64,000 nt of DNA from CAWIOX01 sp963837775 (lineage in GTDB: Bacteria; Pseudomonadota; Gammaproteobacteria; Burkholderiales; Burkholderiaceae_D): contig CAWIOX010000027.1 in NCBI GenBank assembly GCA_963837775.1, forward strand, positions 1-64,000, read 5' to 3'. Under the pieces are notes generated by a model that worked only from the letters and a program-made list of their open reading frames with translations, had not been told where the DNA came from and made no database searches. Within the stretch, counting starts at the first letter, position 1, and every line of letters begins with the position of its first letter. This document shows, piece by piece, positions 48,715 through 58,523 of this stretch. Position numbers and translations under genes: made by a program.

Positions 48715-49806
48715 TTAAAGGCTGTCGTACATCCGGCCCGGGTTGAAAATTCCGGCCGGGTCGAACGCCGACTTCAGCTTGCGATGGATCGCCATGACGG
48801 CCGGCGCCAGCGGATGAAATACGCCGCTGCGCTTGTCGCCGCCCCGGAACAGCGTCGCATGGCCGCCGGCTGCCGCCGCTGCGGCACGGATGACGGACGC
48901 CTCCGCAGCGGTTTTCAGCCAGCGTTGCGCACCGCCCCATTCGATCAATTGTTCCCCGTCCAATGCCAGCGGCGCGGTCACCGAGGGCAGCGACAGCCGC
49001 CACAGGCCGGCGGCATCGGGCGCGATATCGGTAAAGAAAGCGTTCGACTGTTCGCGCAGCGCGAGCCAGATGGCCGCGGCATCCGCCACCTGCCCTCGCA
49101 CCGCCCAGCAACTGCCTGGCCGCACTGACCGCCGCTTGCGCGCCGGACAGGCGCAGCAGCAGCACGCCGTCGTGCCAGGCGCTGGCGGAAATCGGCAACG
49201 GCTGCCCGCCCCACTGGTTCAGGCGCTGCAGCGCATCGGCCTGCGTCATCTCGAAACGCAGGGTGGTTTCGGCAAACGGTTTCGGCAATACCTTCAGCGG
49301 ACATTTCCAGCAGCAGTCCGAGCGTGCCGAGCGATCCCGCCAGCAGGCGCGATACGTCGTAACCGGCCACATTCTTCATCACCTGGCCGCCGAAGCGCAG
49401 CTTCTCGCCCTTGCCATCCATCAGCACCGCGCCCAGCATGAAGTCGCGCACCGCACCGGCAGTTGCACGGCGCGGGCCGGACAGCCCGCTGGCGACCACG
49501 CCGCCGATCGTCGCAGTCGGGCCGAAATGCGGCGGCTCGAACGCCAGCATCTGATGCTGCGCATCGAGCGCGGCCTCGATCTGCGCCAGCGGCGTGCCGC
49601 AACGCGCGGTAATCACCAGCTCGGTCGGCTCGTAAGCGACGATGCCAGTGTAGGCGCGGGTGTCGAGCAGCTCCCCTTGCAAGCGACTGTCCGTACCAGT
49701 TCTTGGTGGCGCCGCCCTGAATCCGCAACGCGGTCTTGCTGGCGCTGGCGGCCACGATGCGTTCCCTGAATTGTTGCAATACCTGTTCCATCATCTGCCT
49801 ATCCAT
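48715..49806 (-). CDS. glcE: Glycolate oxidase FAD-binding subunit GlcE, three frameshifts
   Basis: About 362 residues of the FAD_binding_4 family, paralogue of GlcD. Segments: RIQGGATKNWYGQSL, YEPTELVITARCGTPLAQIE, PPHFGPTATIGGVVASGLSG, GGQVMKNVAGYDVSRLLAGS and the C-terminal SAFDPAGIFNPGRMY. Three inserted bases, near 49680, 49298 and 49093, break the frame; all conserved parts are present. Start ATG 49806 or 49794. Between glcD and glcF in the expected order. Confidence 0.92.
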
Positions 49807-49813
49807 GTCATCG

Positions 49814-51301
49814 TTAAAAGCGCGGCAAATCCGCGAACTTCAGCTGTCCGTTCGTGACCCGCATCCTGCCGTACTCGGCACAGCGGTTCAGCGTCGGGAT
49901 CGCCTTGTCGGGGTTGAGCAGGTACGCGCTGTCGAACGCGCGCTTGAGTTCGATGAAGGCGCCGATTTCCTCCTGCGAAAACTGCACGCACATCGAATTG
50001 ATCTTCTCGACGCCGACCCCGTGTTCGCCGGTGATCGTGCCGCCGACTTCGACGCACAGCTCCAGGATCGCGGCGCCGAACAATTCGGCCCGCTCCAGCT
50101 CGTCGGTCTTATTGGCATCGAACAGGATCAGCGGATGCAGGTTGCCGTCGCCGGCATGGAACACGTTGGCGCAGCGCAGGCCGTAGACGGTTTCCATCTG
50201 GCTGATGCCGGTCAGCACCTGCGCCAGCTTCTTGCGCGGAATGGTGCCGTCCATGCAGTAGTAATCAGGCGAAATCCGGCCGGCGGCAGGGAACGCATTC
50301 TTGCGGCCGGACCAGAACTTCAGCCGCTCCGCATCGCTGCCCGATACCGCGATCGCGGTGGCGCCCGCGGTCTGCAGCACCGCCGACATGCGCGCGATCT
50401 CTTCCTCGACCTCTTCCGCGGTGCCGTCCGACTCGCACAGCAGGATCGCCTCGGCATCGGTGTCATAACCGGCGTTGACGAAGGGCTCGACCATGCGCGA
50501 CGAAGTCTTGTCCATCATTTCCAGCCCGGCCGGGATGATGCCGGCGGCGATGATGTTGGCAACCGCATTGCCGCCTTTCACCACATCGTCGAACGACGCC
50601 ATGATCACGCGCGCGGTCTGCGGCTTCGGCACCAGCTTGACCGTCACTTCGGTGACCACGCCCAGCATCCCTTCGGAGCCGATGAACACCGCCAGCAAAT
50701 CCAGTCCGGGCGCATCCAGCGCCGCGCTGCCCAGCTCGACGATGTCACCCTCAATTGTCACCATCCGCACCCGCAACACGTTGTGCACGGTCAGCCCATA
50801 TTTCAGGCAATGCACGCCGCCGGAGTTTTCCGCCACATTGCCGCCGATGGTGCAGGCGATCTGCGAAGAAGGATCCGGCGCGTAATACAGCCCGAGCGGA
50901 CCCGCCGCATCGGATATCGCCAGATTGCGCACCCCCGGCTGCACTATTGCGGTGCGGGAATACGCATCCATTTTCACGATCTTGTTCATTTTTGCGGTCG
51001 ACAGCACCACCCCGTCCGCAATCGGCATCGCGCCGCCGGACAGACCGGTGCCGGCGCCGCGCGGCACGATCGGCACCTTCAGGTGGTGGCATATCTTCAG
51101 TATCTCGACGATTTGCGCTTCGTTTTCCGGCAACGCAACCACCATCGGCACCTGCCGGTACGCGGCCAGGCCGTCGCACTCGTAGGGCACCGTATCCTCG
51201 CCGTTGAACAGCACGCAGCGCTCCGGCAGCACCTGGCGCAGCGCCGCGACGACTTCACGTTGCCGCGCCGGGGTGAATGTTAGTTTGGATGGTGCATTCA
51301 T
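49814..51301 (-). CDS. glcD: Glycolate oxidase FAD-linked subunit GlcD
   Basis: 495 residues. Oxidises glycolate (or D-lactate) to glyoxylate (or pyruvate). FAD loop VPRGAGTGLSGGAMPIADGV, GGNVAENSGGVHCLKYGLT, C-terminal HAGDGNLHPLILFDAN and TGEHGVGVEKINSMCVQFS, ending LNPDKAIPTLNRCAEYGR. First gene of glcD-glcE-glcF-lrgA-lrgB. No GlcC-type regulator is next to it. Confidence 0.95.
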   Translation of the reverse strand: MNAPSKLTFTPARQREVVAALRQVLPERCVLFNGEDTVPYECDGLAAYRQVPMVVALPENEAQIVEILKICHHLKVPIVPRGAGTGLSGGAMPIADGVVLSTAKMNKIVKMDAYSRTAIVQPGVRNLAISDAAGPLGLYYAPDPSSQIACTIGGNVAENSGGVHCLKYGLTVHNVLRVRMVTIEGDIVELGSAALDAPGLDLLAVFIGSEGMLGVVTEVTVKLVPKPQTARVIMASFDDVVKGGNAVANIIAAGIIPAGLEMMDKTSSRMVEPFVNAGYDTDAEAILLCESDGTAEEVEEEIARMSAVLQTAGATAIAVSGSDAERLKFWSGRKNAFPAAGRISPDYYCMDGTIPRKKLAQVLTGISQMETVYGLRCANVFHAGDGNLHPLILFDANKTDELERAELFGAAILELCVEVGGTITGEHGVGVEKINSMCVQFSQEEIGAFIELKRAFDSAYLLNPDKAIPTLNRCAEYGRMRVTNGQLKFADLPRF

Positions 51302-51492
51302 CGTTTCAATCCTGTTCTCGCAAAGCTATTGACACCTTAGCACGTCGATTCAAGTCACAAAATACGGCTTTTCAGCAAACCATTTTTGATCTTTTGATAG
51401 CAGATGCGACTTGTGACGAGGTGCGCCGGTGAAAACCGGTCAGTCAGCAGATAGGAGGATTGTAGGAGGATTAAGGCGGGAATGCGTTGCAG

Positions 51493-51542
51493 CGGAGCGT
51501 GAATTTTTTTCACGCTCCGGTAGCCGACGATTAAAAAAATCG
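51493..51542. other. Two adjacent hairpins downstream of the aruH-like gene
   Basis: CGGAGCGTGAA at 51493 pairs with TTCACGCTCCG ending 51519, with a TTTTT loop. Next to it CGATT-AAAAA-AATCG (51527-51541) forms a small hairpin. They lie between the aminotransferase stop and glcD and could end or protect the minus-strand transcript; neither has a classic U tract. The rest of the 297-bp gap shows nothing. Confidence 0.45.
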
Positions 51543-51598
51543 TGGCGAAAATGGATGGAGCCTGTCGCGTCCGGAAAACCGGAACCCCTGAAATGCTG

Positions 51599-52789
51599 TC
51601 AGGACAGCGCGTTCAGGTCGACGCGCTGCAATCGGCGGCCGAATTCAGCGATCTGTCCGTTATCGAGGTTGGCGAACGCCACCCGCAGGAAGCGCTCCTG
51701 GCCGGGGCCGAACATGGTGCCGGGCAGGCACAGCACGTTATGCGCATCGGCCAGATGGCGCGCCACGTCGTAGGAACTGACGCCGGCAAACGGGTGTTCC
51801 AGATAGGCGAAATAGGCGCCGGACGACAGCAGCCGGAAGCCGTTCACCGGTTGCTCGAACATGCTCTGGATCAGCGTATTGCGCGCCAGCATGATGCGGC
51901 GCTTGTCGTCGCGCCAGTCTGCCAGATGGCGCAGACCGTACAGCGCGGCCAGCTGGCCGATGCGCGGCGGGCAGATCGTGATGCAGTCGAGCAGTTTGGT
52001 GATCTGCGCCTGCAGCAGCGGTCCCGCGGTCAGGCTGCCGACCCGGTAGCCGGTCAGCGCGTAGGCCTTGGAAAAACTGTACAGATGCACCAGCGCCTCA
52101 GTCCAGTCCGGGCGCGCGAACAGCCGATGCGGCGGAACATCGGTGTCGGCGCGGAAATCCTTGTAGGTTTCATCCAGCACCAGCGCGAAGCCGTGCGCCT
52201 TGGCCAGTTCGAAGCATTGCTCGATGAACTCGGCCGAATAGATCGCGCCGGTCGGGTTGTTCGGGGTCACCAGCACCAGCGCGCGGGTGCGCGCGGTGAT
52301 GCGCGCGGCAATCGCGTCGATGTCCGGCGTGCCGTGCTGCTCTGCATTGAACGGGATATACACCGGCTTGATGCCCAGCGTCTGCAGCCACATCTGCTGG
52401 TTGAAGTAATACGGCAGCGGCAGCAGCACTTCATCGCCGGCTTCGGCCAGCGCCATCATCGCCACCGCGAACGCTTCATTGCAGCCGGCGGTCAGCGCGA
52501 CGTGGTCGGCTGTCACCGTGCCGGCGTAGTCGCGCGACAGTTCGGCCGCCAGTTCCTGCCGCAATTCCGGCAAACCGGCAATCCCGGTGTACAGCGCGGT
52601 CAGCGGCTGCATCACCTGCTGCGCCAGATGGGCTTGCAGCTCATGCGCCGGCGCGTAACTCGGCACCGCCTGCGACACGTCGAGCAGCGGCCGATCGGCC
52701 GGGAAAACGCGGCCGGCAACCCAGCTCTGGGCGTCGGCGATGGGCGGCGCTGCGACTTCGCGCAGCGTGGCATTGATGTAGAAACTCAA
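51599..52789 (-). CDS. aruH: Class I aminotransferase, probable arginine:pyruvate transaminase (AruH-like)
   Basis: 396 residues, fold-type I PLP enzyme. LTAGCNEAFAVAMMAL, VTPNNPTGAIYSAEFI, VLDETYKDFR (PLP Asp/Tyr) and SFSKAYALTGYRVGSL with the Schiff-base lysine. General annotation would be aspartate aminotransferase-like. Its place beside AruI-, KauB- and GbuA-like genes points to AruH, which transaminates arginine with pyruvate to 2-ketoarginine and alanine. It lies 326 bp from gbuA, so it may have its own promoter. Substrate is inferred from context. Confidence 0.7.
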   Translation of the reverse strand: MSFYINATLREVAAPPIADAQSWVAGRVFPADRPLLDVSQAVPSYAPAHELQAHLAQQVMQPLTALYTGIAGLPELRQELAAELSRDYAGTVTADHVALTAGCNEAFAVAMMALAEAGDEVLLPLPYYFNQQMWLQTLGIKPVYIPFNAEQHGTPDIDAIAARITARTRALVLVTPNNPTGAIYSAEFIEQCFELAKAHGFALVLDETYKDFRADTDVPPHRLFARPDWTEALVHLYSFSKAYALTGYRVGSLTAGPLLQAQITKLLDCITICPPRIGQLAALYGLRHLADWRDDKRRIMLARNTLIQSMFEQPVNGFRLLSSGAYFAYLEHPFAGVSSYDVARHLADAHNVLCLPGTMFGPGQERFLRVAFANLDNGQIAEFGRRLQRVDLNALS

Positions 52790-52897
52790 GATGGATACTC
52801 CAAAATTGCAGGTCCGGCGGGGTTGCCGATGTTAGGTATTGTCCACGAACCGATCACGAAACGCTTCACAGCCTGCTATAATATTGCAAAAAAAACA

Positions 52898-52980
52898 GGG
52901 AGTATTGCCATTTTCATGGCATTAGCCGCACATATTCATTGGGCACATGAAATATACCCCCGCCTGTATTAAATATGCGC
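52898..52980 (+). repeat. 84-nt intergenic repeat, copy D
   Basis: GGGAGTAT at 52898, GCCGCACATATTCATTGGGC in the middle, then AAATATAC - CCCCGCCT - GTAT and a poorly paired tail. It lies in the 326-bp gap between two minus-strand genes and points against them. Confidence 0.85.
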
Positions 52981-53029
52981 ACAAGCCGCATTTGAGCATC
53001 GATAACAGCTGCTGGGCAGCATCAAAGCG

Positions 53030-53090
53030 GTAGGATGGGTGCAACCCATCGTATCAAGCGGTCGATCATGATGGGTTGCACCCATCCTAC
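53030..53090. repeat. 21-bp perfect inverted repeat (GGATGGGTGCAACCCATC type)
   Basis: Positions 53030-53050 are repeated exactly in reverse complement at 53070-53090 with a 19-nt spacer. Each arm is itself partly palindromic. Intergenic repeats with a GGATGGGTGCAACCCATC core occur in many proteobacteria as I recall. It lies 25 bp past the gbuA stop and may act as a bidirectional 3' end. Confidence 0.75.
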
Positions 53091-53115
53091 GCAGCGATAA
53101 CAAAGCCGTTGAACA

Positions 53116-54074
53116 TCAGCTGCGATATTGCACCTTCGGCAATACGCACAGCATCTCGTACAGCAGATTCGCGCCGACCAGCGCGGTATTGCCGGACAGA
53201 TCGTAGGGCGGCGAGATTTCGACCAGGTCGCCGCCGACGATGTTCATGCCGCGGCAGCCGCGGATGATTTCCAGCGCCTGCCAGATCGTCAGGCCGCCGA
53301 TCTCCGGCGTGCCGGTGCCGGGCGCAAACGAAGGATCGAGGCCGTCGATGTCGATGCTCAGATACACCGGGCCGCTGCCGAGCTTGCTCGCGGATTTCGG
53401 CCATCAGCGGCGCCAGCGATTTATACCAGCACTCCTCGGCCTGCCACCACGCGGAAACCCTGGCTGCGCGGCCAGTCGAAATCTTCCGCGGTATAGCCGG
53501 TGCCGCGCAGGCCGATCTGCGCCACGCGCTTGCCATCGAGCAAGCCCTCTTCCACCGCGCGCCGGAATGGCGTGCCGTGCGCGATTTTCTCGCCGAACAT
53601 GTCGTCATTGATGTCCGCATGCGCATCGATATGCACCATGCCGACCGGGCCGTATTTCTTGTGCATCGCGCGCAGGATAGGCAGCGCAATGGTGTGGTCG
53701 CCGCCCAGCGTCAGCGGCGTGCAGTCGTGCCGCAGGATTTCGTCATAGGCATCGGTGATGATGTCCATGCTCTTTTGCGCATTGAAGGTATTGATCGCGA
53801 CATCGCCGATATCGGCAATCTGCATCGAGTCGAACGGCGCGGCGCGCGTCGCCATGTTGTACGGGCGCAGCAGGCACGACTCGGCGCGGATCGCGCGCGG
53901 GCCGAAACGGGCGCCGGCCCGGTTCGAGGTGCCGATATCGAACGGCACGCCGACAAAACAGGCGTCCAGCCCCTGCGCGGAAGCGGCGCTGGGCAGGCGC
54001 ATCATGGTGGCGGGGCCGGCAAAGCGCGGCATTTGATTGCCACCGAGTGGCTGGTTGAGTATGCGTTCCGACAT
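53116..54074 (-). CDS. gbuA: Ureohydrolase, probable guanidinobutyrase (GbuA-like); two frameshifts
   Basis: About 318 residues of the arginase/agmatinase family. Mn ligands are in TLGGDHTIALPIL, VHIDAHADINDDMFG and SIDIDGLDPSFAPGTGTPE. N-terminal QMPRFAGPATMMRLPSA and FVGVPFDIGTSNRAGARFGP match guanidinobutyrase/guanidinopropionase proteins. Hydrolyses 4-guanidinobutyrate to GABA and urea. Inserted bases near 53386 and 53444 break the frame. Agmatinase (SpeB) is the main alternative; the AruI and KauB neighbours favour GbuA. Confidence 0.82.
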
Positions 54075-54157
54075 GGTAGTGCTCCTGATGATTTGTGTAA
54101 GTAAGTAACAGGCATGGCGAAAATGCCATCCGACGAATGAAGCGCCCTCACCCCCAA

Positions 54158-54183
54158 CCCCTCTCCCGCTTGCGGGAGAGGGG
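54158..54183. repeat. REP-like palindrome CCCCTCTCCCGC-TT-GCGGGAGAGGGG
   Basis: A perfect 12-bp stem with a 2-nt loop, preceded by CCCTCACCCCCAA. This element is common between genes of beta- and gammaproteobacteria as I recall. It lies in the 138-bp gap between the aldehyde dehydrogenase and gbuA and could modulate read-through or mRNA stability. Confidence 0.75.
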
Positions 54184-54212
54184 AGCAGAGTGAGTCGCTA
54201 CGCGACTTTCAG

Positions 54213-55667
54213 TTAAATAAGCGCGGTAACAACGTGCTTGATTTCCTGGAATGCGGCCAGTCCCCACGGCCCCAGCTCGCGTCCGATGCTGCTTTTTTTC
54301 ATGCCGCCCCACGAAGTTTGCGGGAAGATCACTTGCGGCGCATTGACCCAGACCACGCCGGCCTCCAGTTCGGCCGCAACCCGGGCTGCGCCTCTCGGCG
54401 ATTGCCGGAAACGACGGTCGCCACCAGCCCGTATTCGCTGTCATTGGCCAGCGCAATCGCCTGCTGTTCGCTGGCAAAACTGCGCACGCACAGCACCGGG
54501 CCGAAGATCTCTTCGCGCCACAGCGCGCTGTCCGCCGGCACGTCACTGAAAATCGTCGGCGCGACGAAAAAGCCTTGGTTGCATCCTTCGGCGCGGCCGC
54601 CGCCGGTGACCAGTTGCGCGCCATCGGCAATCCCGCGCTCGATGCAGGACAACACCCGTTCATATTGCGCGCGATTGACCAGCGGCCCCATCTGGGTACT
54701 TTCCGGCGAACGGGTCGCCGACCACCAGTGCCTCGCACGCCTGCTTCAGGCGCGCCAGCAGTTCATCCGCGATTGACTCCGCCACCAGCAGGCGCGAGGT
54801 CGCCGAGCACATCTGGCCCGCATTGAAGAAGATGCCGCCCATCACCAGCGACACCGCCAATTCCAGATCGGCATCGTCGAACACCAGGATCGCCGACTTG
54901 CCGCCGAGCTCCAGGCTGACGCCCTTGATCTCGTCGGCCGCCATCTTCATCACCGTGCTGCCGACTGCATTGCTGCCGGTAAACGATATTTTCGACAGCA
55001 GCGGGTGCGCGACCAGCGGCGCGCCGACCGCCTGGCCGGTGCCGCTCACCACATTCAGCACCCCGGGCGGCAGGCCGGTGGCGGCGATGATCGCCGCCAG
55101 CGCCAGTTCCGGCAACGGCGTGACTTCGGACGGCTTCAACACCACCGTGCAGCCGGCCGCCAGCGCCGGCGCCAGCTTCCACGCGGTGGTCACCATCGGG
55201 AAATTCCACGGCACGATCAGGCCGACCACGCCGCACGGTTCGCGCCGCAGTTTTGCCTGAAACTCGGCGCTGGGGATCGCGACCCGCGCATCCTGCTGCG
55301 CATCGAGTTGCCCGGCCAGGTCCGCGTAATAGGCAAAGGTCGCGACCACATCGCCGACGTCGATCAGCGCCTCGGCCAGCGGCTTGCCGTTGTTTTGCGA
55401 CTGCAGCCGCGCCAGAAAGTCTGCTTGCTGTTCGACCCCGTGCGCAATCGCGCGCAGATAGGCCGCGCGCTCGCTGCCCGTGGTGTGGCGCCAGGTCTTG
55501 AACGCGCGCGCCGCAGCGCAGGCGGCGGCATCGACCTCGGCCGCGCCGCCGGCCGCGACCTGCGCCAGTATTTCTTCGGTGCACGGATTGATCACCGCCA
55601 GCGTTTGGCCGGAAGCCGCATCCTGCCAGCGGCCGTCGATGTACAACTGGGTTGGTGCGGTTTTCAT
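54213..55667 (-). CDS. Aldehyde dehydrogenase, probable 4-guanidinobutyraldehyde dehydrogenase (KauB-like); frameshifts
   Basis: About 483 residues. GLIVPWNFPMVTTAWKLAPA, GFTGSN-like SFTGSNAVGS, VSLELGGKSAILVF with the base Glu, NAGQMCSATSRLLV with catalytic Cys, EEIFGPVLCV. Betaine-aldehyde dehydrogenase-like subgroup, as is KauB of Pseudomonas. It would oxidise the AruI product 4-guanidinobutyraldehyde. Three inserted bases, one near 54704 and two near 54392-54401, disturb the frame. ATG 55667 overlaps the AruI stop by 4 nt and has GGGGGG upstream. Confidence 0.8.
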
Positions 55668-57292
55668 AATCCCCCCTGCGCTTCTATCCAAGTTTTTTCG
55701 TCGATTTCGAGCACCGTCGGCACGCTGCGCCCGGCCGCGCGCGGCAGTTGTTCCAGCAGCGCATTGACGCTGCGGATGCGCTCGCCGACGCAGCCGAAGC
55801 CGCGCGCGATGGTCATGAAATCGGGCGTGTAGATATCGACCCCGACCGGCGTGATCGCGCGGTCCGTCATGTATTTCTTGATCTCGCCGTAACCGGCGTT
55901 ATTCCACAGCAAGACGATCACCGGCACCTGCGCCTCGACCGCGCTCGCCAGTTCCGGCAGGGTGAACTGCAGGCCGCCGTCGCCGATCAGGCACACCACC
56001 GGGCGCTCGGCCGGCGCCCAGCTTGGCGCCGATCGCCGCCGGCAAGCCGTAGCCCAGCGTGCCGTAGCCGGTCGAGGAGTTGAACCAGGAGCGCGGCGCG
56101 CTCGCGTCATACACCAGGTTGCCGGCATACACCGGCTGGGTCGAATCGCCGGCGATGATCACATCCGGCAACGCCTGCCTGACCGCTTCCAGCAATCTTT
56201 TCTGCGCGCGGGTCGGCGCGTCGTAACTGGCGGCAACCGCGCTGCGCACTTGCGCTGCGCGCGGCGCGCCCCAGTCCGGCGTCGCCGCGCTCAGACGGTG
56301 CAGTGGCGACCGCCGCCAGCAAGGCCGAAGCTGCATGCCCGGCGTCGGCCACGATCGCAATCGTCGCGCGGTAATTGCGCGCCAGCTGTTGCGCGTCGAT
56401 GTCGATGCGGATCAGCTCGCCCGGAATCGCAAAGCCGCCGTCGAACACGGTGTCGTAGTCGGTTTCGCCCAGCTCGGTGCCGATCGCCAGCACCACGTCG
56501 GCTTCCCGCACCAGTGCGCGGGTTGCCGCGGTCGACTGGCTGGAGCCGATCAACAGCGGATGATCGGGCGCAATGATGCCCTTCGCGTTGATGGTCAGCG
56601 CGACCGGCGCCTGCAGGTGCTCGGCCAGGCGCTGCAATGCCGGCCCGGCATCGACTGCGCCGCCGCCGGCCAGAATCAGCGGCCGCCGGGCTTGCAGCAG
56701 GCGCGCCGCCGCCTGCGCGATCGCGCTGTCGGACGCCAGCGGGCGCGACAGCCGCGCGGCGCGCGCCAGCAGCAGATGGTCGGCCGGCGCGGTGATCACA
56801 TCCAGCGGAATCTCGATATGCACCGGGCGCGGGCGGGCCGACTCGAACACCGCGAAAGCGCGCGCCAGGATTTGCGGCAATTCATCCGGCGTCATCAAGG
56901 TGTGCGAAAAGGCGGTGAAGCCGGCCGTCAGGTTGCGCTGCGAAGGCAATTCATGCAAACAGCCGTTGCCGCTGCCCAGCTGGTGGCGCGCATTGACGCT
57001 GGAGATCACCAGCATCGGGATCGAATCCGCATACGCCTGCGCCATCGCGGTCGCGATATTGGTCATGCCCGGTCCGGTGATGATGAAGCACACGCCGGGC
57101 TGGCCGGTGACGCGCGCATAGCCGTCGGCCATGAAGCCGGCGCCCTGCTCGTGGCGCGGCGTGATATGGCGCAGCGACGATGTCGGCCAGGCCGCGATAC
57201 AGTTCGACCGTATGCACGCCGGGGATCCCGAATACCAGCTTGACGCCGTAGTTCTCCAACAATTTAACCAGTACTTCGCCGCAGGTAGCCAT
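55664..57292 (-). CDS. aruI: TPP-dependent decarboxylase, probable 2-ketoarginine decarboxylase (AruI-like); three frameshifts
   Basis: About 541 residues with the three domains of the acetolactate synthase family. Catalytic Glu in TPRHEQGAGFMADGYARV, central FAD-fold-like domain, and TPP site GDGGLQFTLPELA...LLWNNAGYGEIKK. The N-terminus MATCGEVLVKLLENYG and VFGIPGVHTVELYRGL closely recall AruI, which decarboxylates 2-ketoarginine to 4-guanidinobutyraldehyde. Automatic annotation would say acetolactate synthase large subunit. Insertions near 57177, 56297 and 56023 break the frame. Start 57292 has GAAGGG. Coupled to the dehydrogenase by a 4-nt overlap. Confidence 0.82.
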
Positions 57293-57389
57293 TACTGCCC
57301 TTCTTATAAAAACCTTGTTGTTTGACTTGCGCACGTGCACACCCGATTGCAGGCCCCCACCCATCGGGTGCGCACCATGCCCTTTGGCG

Positions 57390-58178
57390 TTATTTATCGC
57401 CGGAAAGATCGAACGGGAAGTACTTGTCGTTGATTTTCTTGAAGGTGCCGTTCTTCTTCACCGCGGCCAAGCCCTTGTTGAACATTTCGCGCAAGTCCTT
57501 GTCCTGCTTGCGCAGCGCCACCGCCACGCCTTCGCCGAGTTTCTTGTTGTCCTTGCCGGTGTAGTTCGGGCCGATGAATTCGAACTGCTGGTCATTGCCG
57601 TCCTTGCTCAGGAAGCCGTCGTTGATCGGCACGATGAAGCCGAAGTGCAGGTCGGCGCGGCCGTTGCGCAATTCCATATACGGTTCGTTGGCGGTCGCAT
57701 AGCGCTTGATGGTGGCGACGTCGCCGAATTGCTCGGTGATGTAGCTGTCCTGCGCGGTCGTGTTTTGCACCGCGATCGTCTTGCCCTTCAAGCCTTCCTT
57801 GCTGATCTGGATGTTCGCGCCTTTTTTGGCGACGAAACGGTTTTGCATCCGGTAATAGGCATCGGAGAAATCGACCGCTTTCTTGCGCTCATCGGTGATG
57901 TTCATCGAGCTCATCAGCGCATCGTATTTTTTCGCCATCAGGCCGGGGATCAGGCCATCCCAGCCGGCATTGATGACCTTGCACTTGAGCTTCATTTCAG
58001 CGCACACCGCATTGGCCAGATCGACCTCGAAACCGACCAGCTGCCCGTCCGGCGTCAGCGATTCGAACGGCGGATAAGTGGCGTCCATCGCAATCGTGAT
58101 CTCTTTCCACTCTTTTGCCTGCGTCAGCGGCGTCGCCAGCGTGCCGGCCAGGACCAATAAGGTAATGATATTTTTCAT
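57390..58178 (-). CDS. Periplasmic arginine/lysine/ornithine-type binding protein
   Basis: 262 residues from ATG 58178, which has AAGGAGA upstream. Signal peptide MKNIITLLVLAGTLATPLTQA; then ITIAMDATYPPFESLTPDGQ, LVGFEVDLANAVCAEMKLKC, GLIPGLMAKKYDALMSSMNI and TDERKKAVDFSDAYYR, the ArgT/HisJ-type signature. No permease or ATPase gene adjoins it. It lies 97 nt upstream of aruI on the same strand, so arginine is the likely ligand. Confidence 0.85.
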   Translation of the reverse strand: MKNIITLLVLAGTLATPLTQAKEWKEITIAMDATYPPFESLTPDGQLVGFEVDLANAVCAEMKLKCKVINAGWDGLIPGLMAKKYDALMSSMNITDERKKAVDFSDAYYRMQNRFVAKKGANIQISKEGLKGKTIAVQNTTAQDSYITEQFGDVATIKRYATANEPYMELRNGRADLHFGFIVPINDGFLSKDGNDQQFEFIGPNYTGKDNKKLGEGVAVALRKQDKDLREMFNKGLAAVKKNGTFKKINDKYFPFDLSGDK

Positions 58179-58367
58179 GATGTCTCCTTCTATGTTTAAA
58201 CAGCGATTTGAATCAGGTCGCACTGCATTCTTCCACTTTCCCGGCGCCGGTGACAGTGATCATTTCTCATATTGCGCATGCGTTTTATGCATGGCGGCAG
58301 GATGCGACCCGGATCCGGCACAGGCCGAAAAATTGCGCTGCACGCCTCCATATTTGTTAATAAATGC

Positions 58368-58448
58368 CGGAGTATGCTTAAAAATACATGGCTTGCCGCA
58401 TATATTCATTGGGCATTGAATATATACATACCGGTGTATATTTTCGGC
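58368..58448 (+). repeat. 84-nt intergenic repeat, copy G (81 nt)
   Basis: CCGGAGTAT at 58368, TTGCCGCATATATTCATTGGG in the middle trimmed to the family core, then TATATAC - 8 nt - GTATATTTT. It lies in the 345-bp gap between the binding-protein gene and the permease gene, opposite to both. The remainder of the gap shows no gene. Confidence 0.82.
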
Positions 58449-58523
58449 TCCGCAATCCGCTGCGGGCCTCCGGCGCGCCGCTTGCGGGCCGCTGGCGATG
58501 CGAAAAGTGCGTTCCGGCAGCAG

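Noticed and set aside
46175..49372. A 1065-codon open frame spanning several genes on the minus strand
   Set aside because: It is a chance fusion of parts of glcE, all of glcF, and out-of-frame lrgA and lrgB, created by indels. The real genes are annotated separately.
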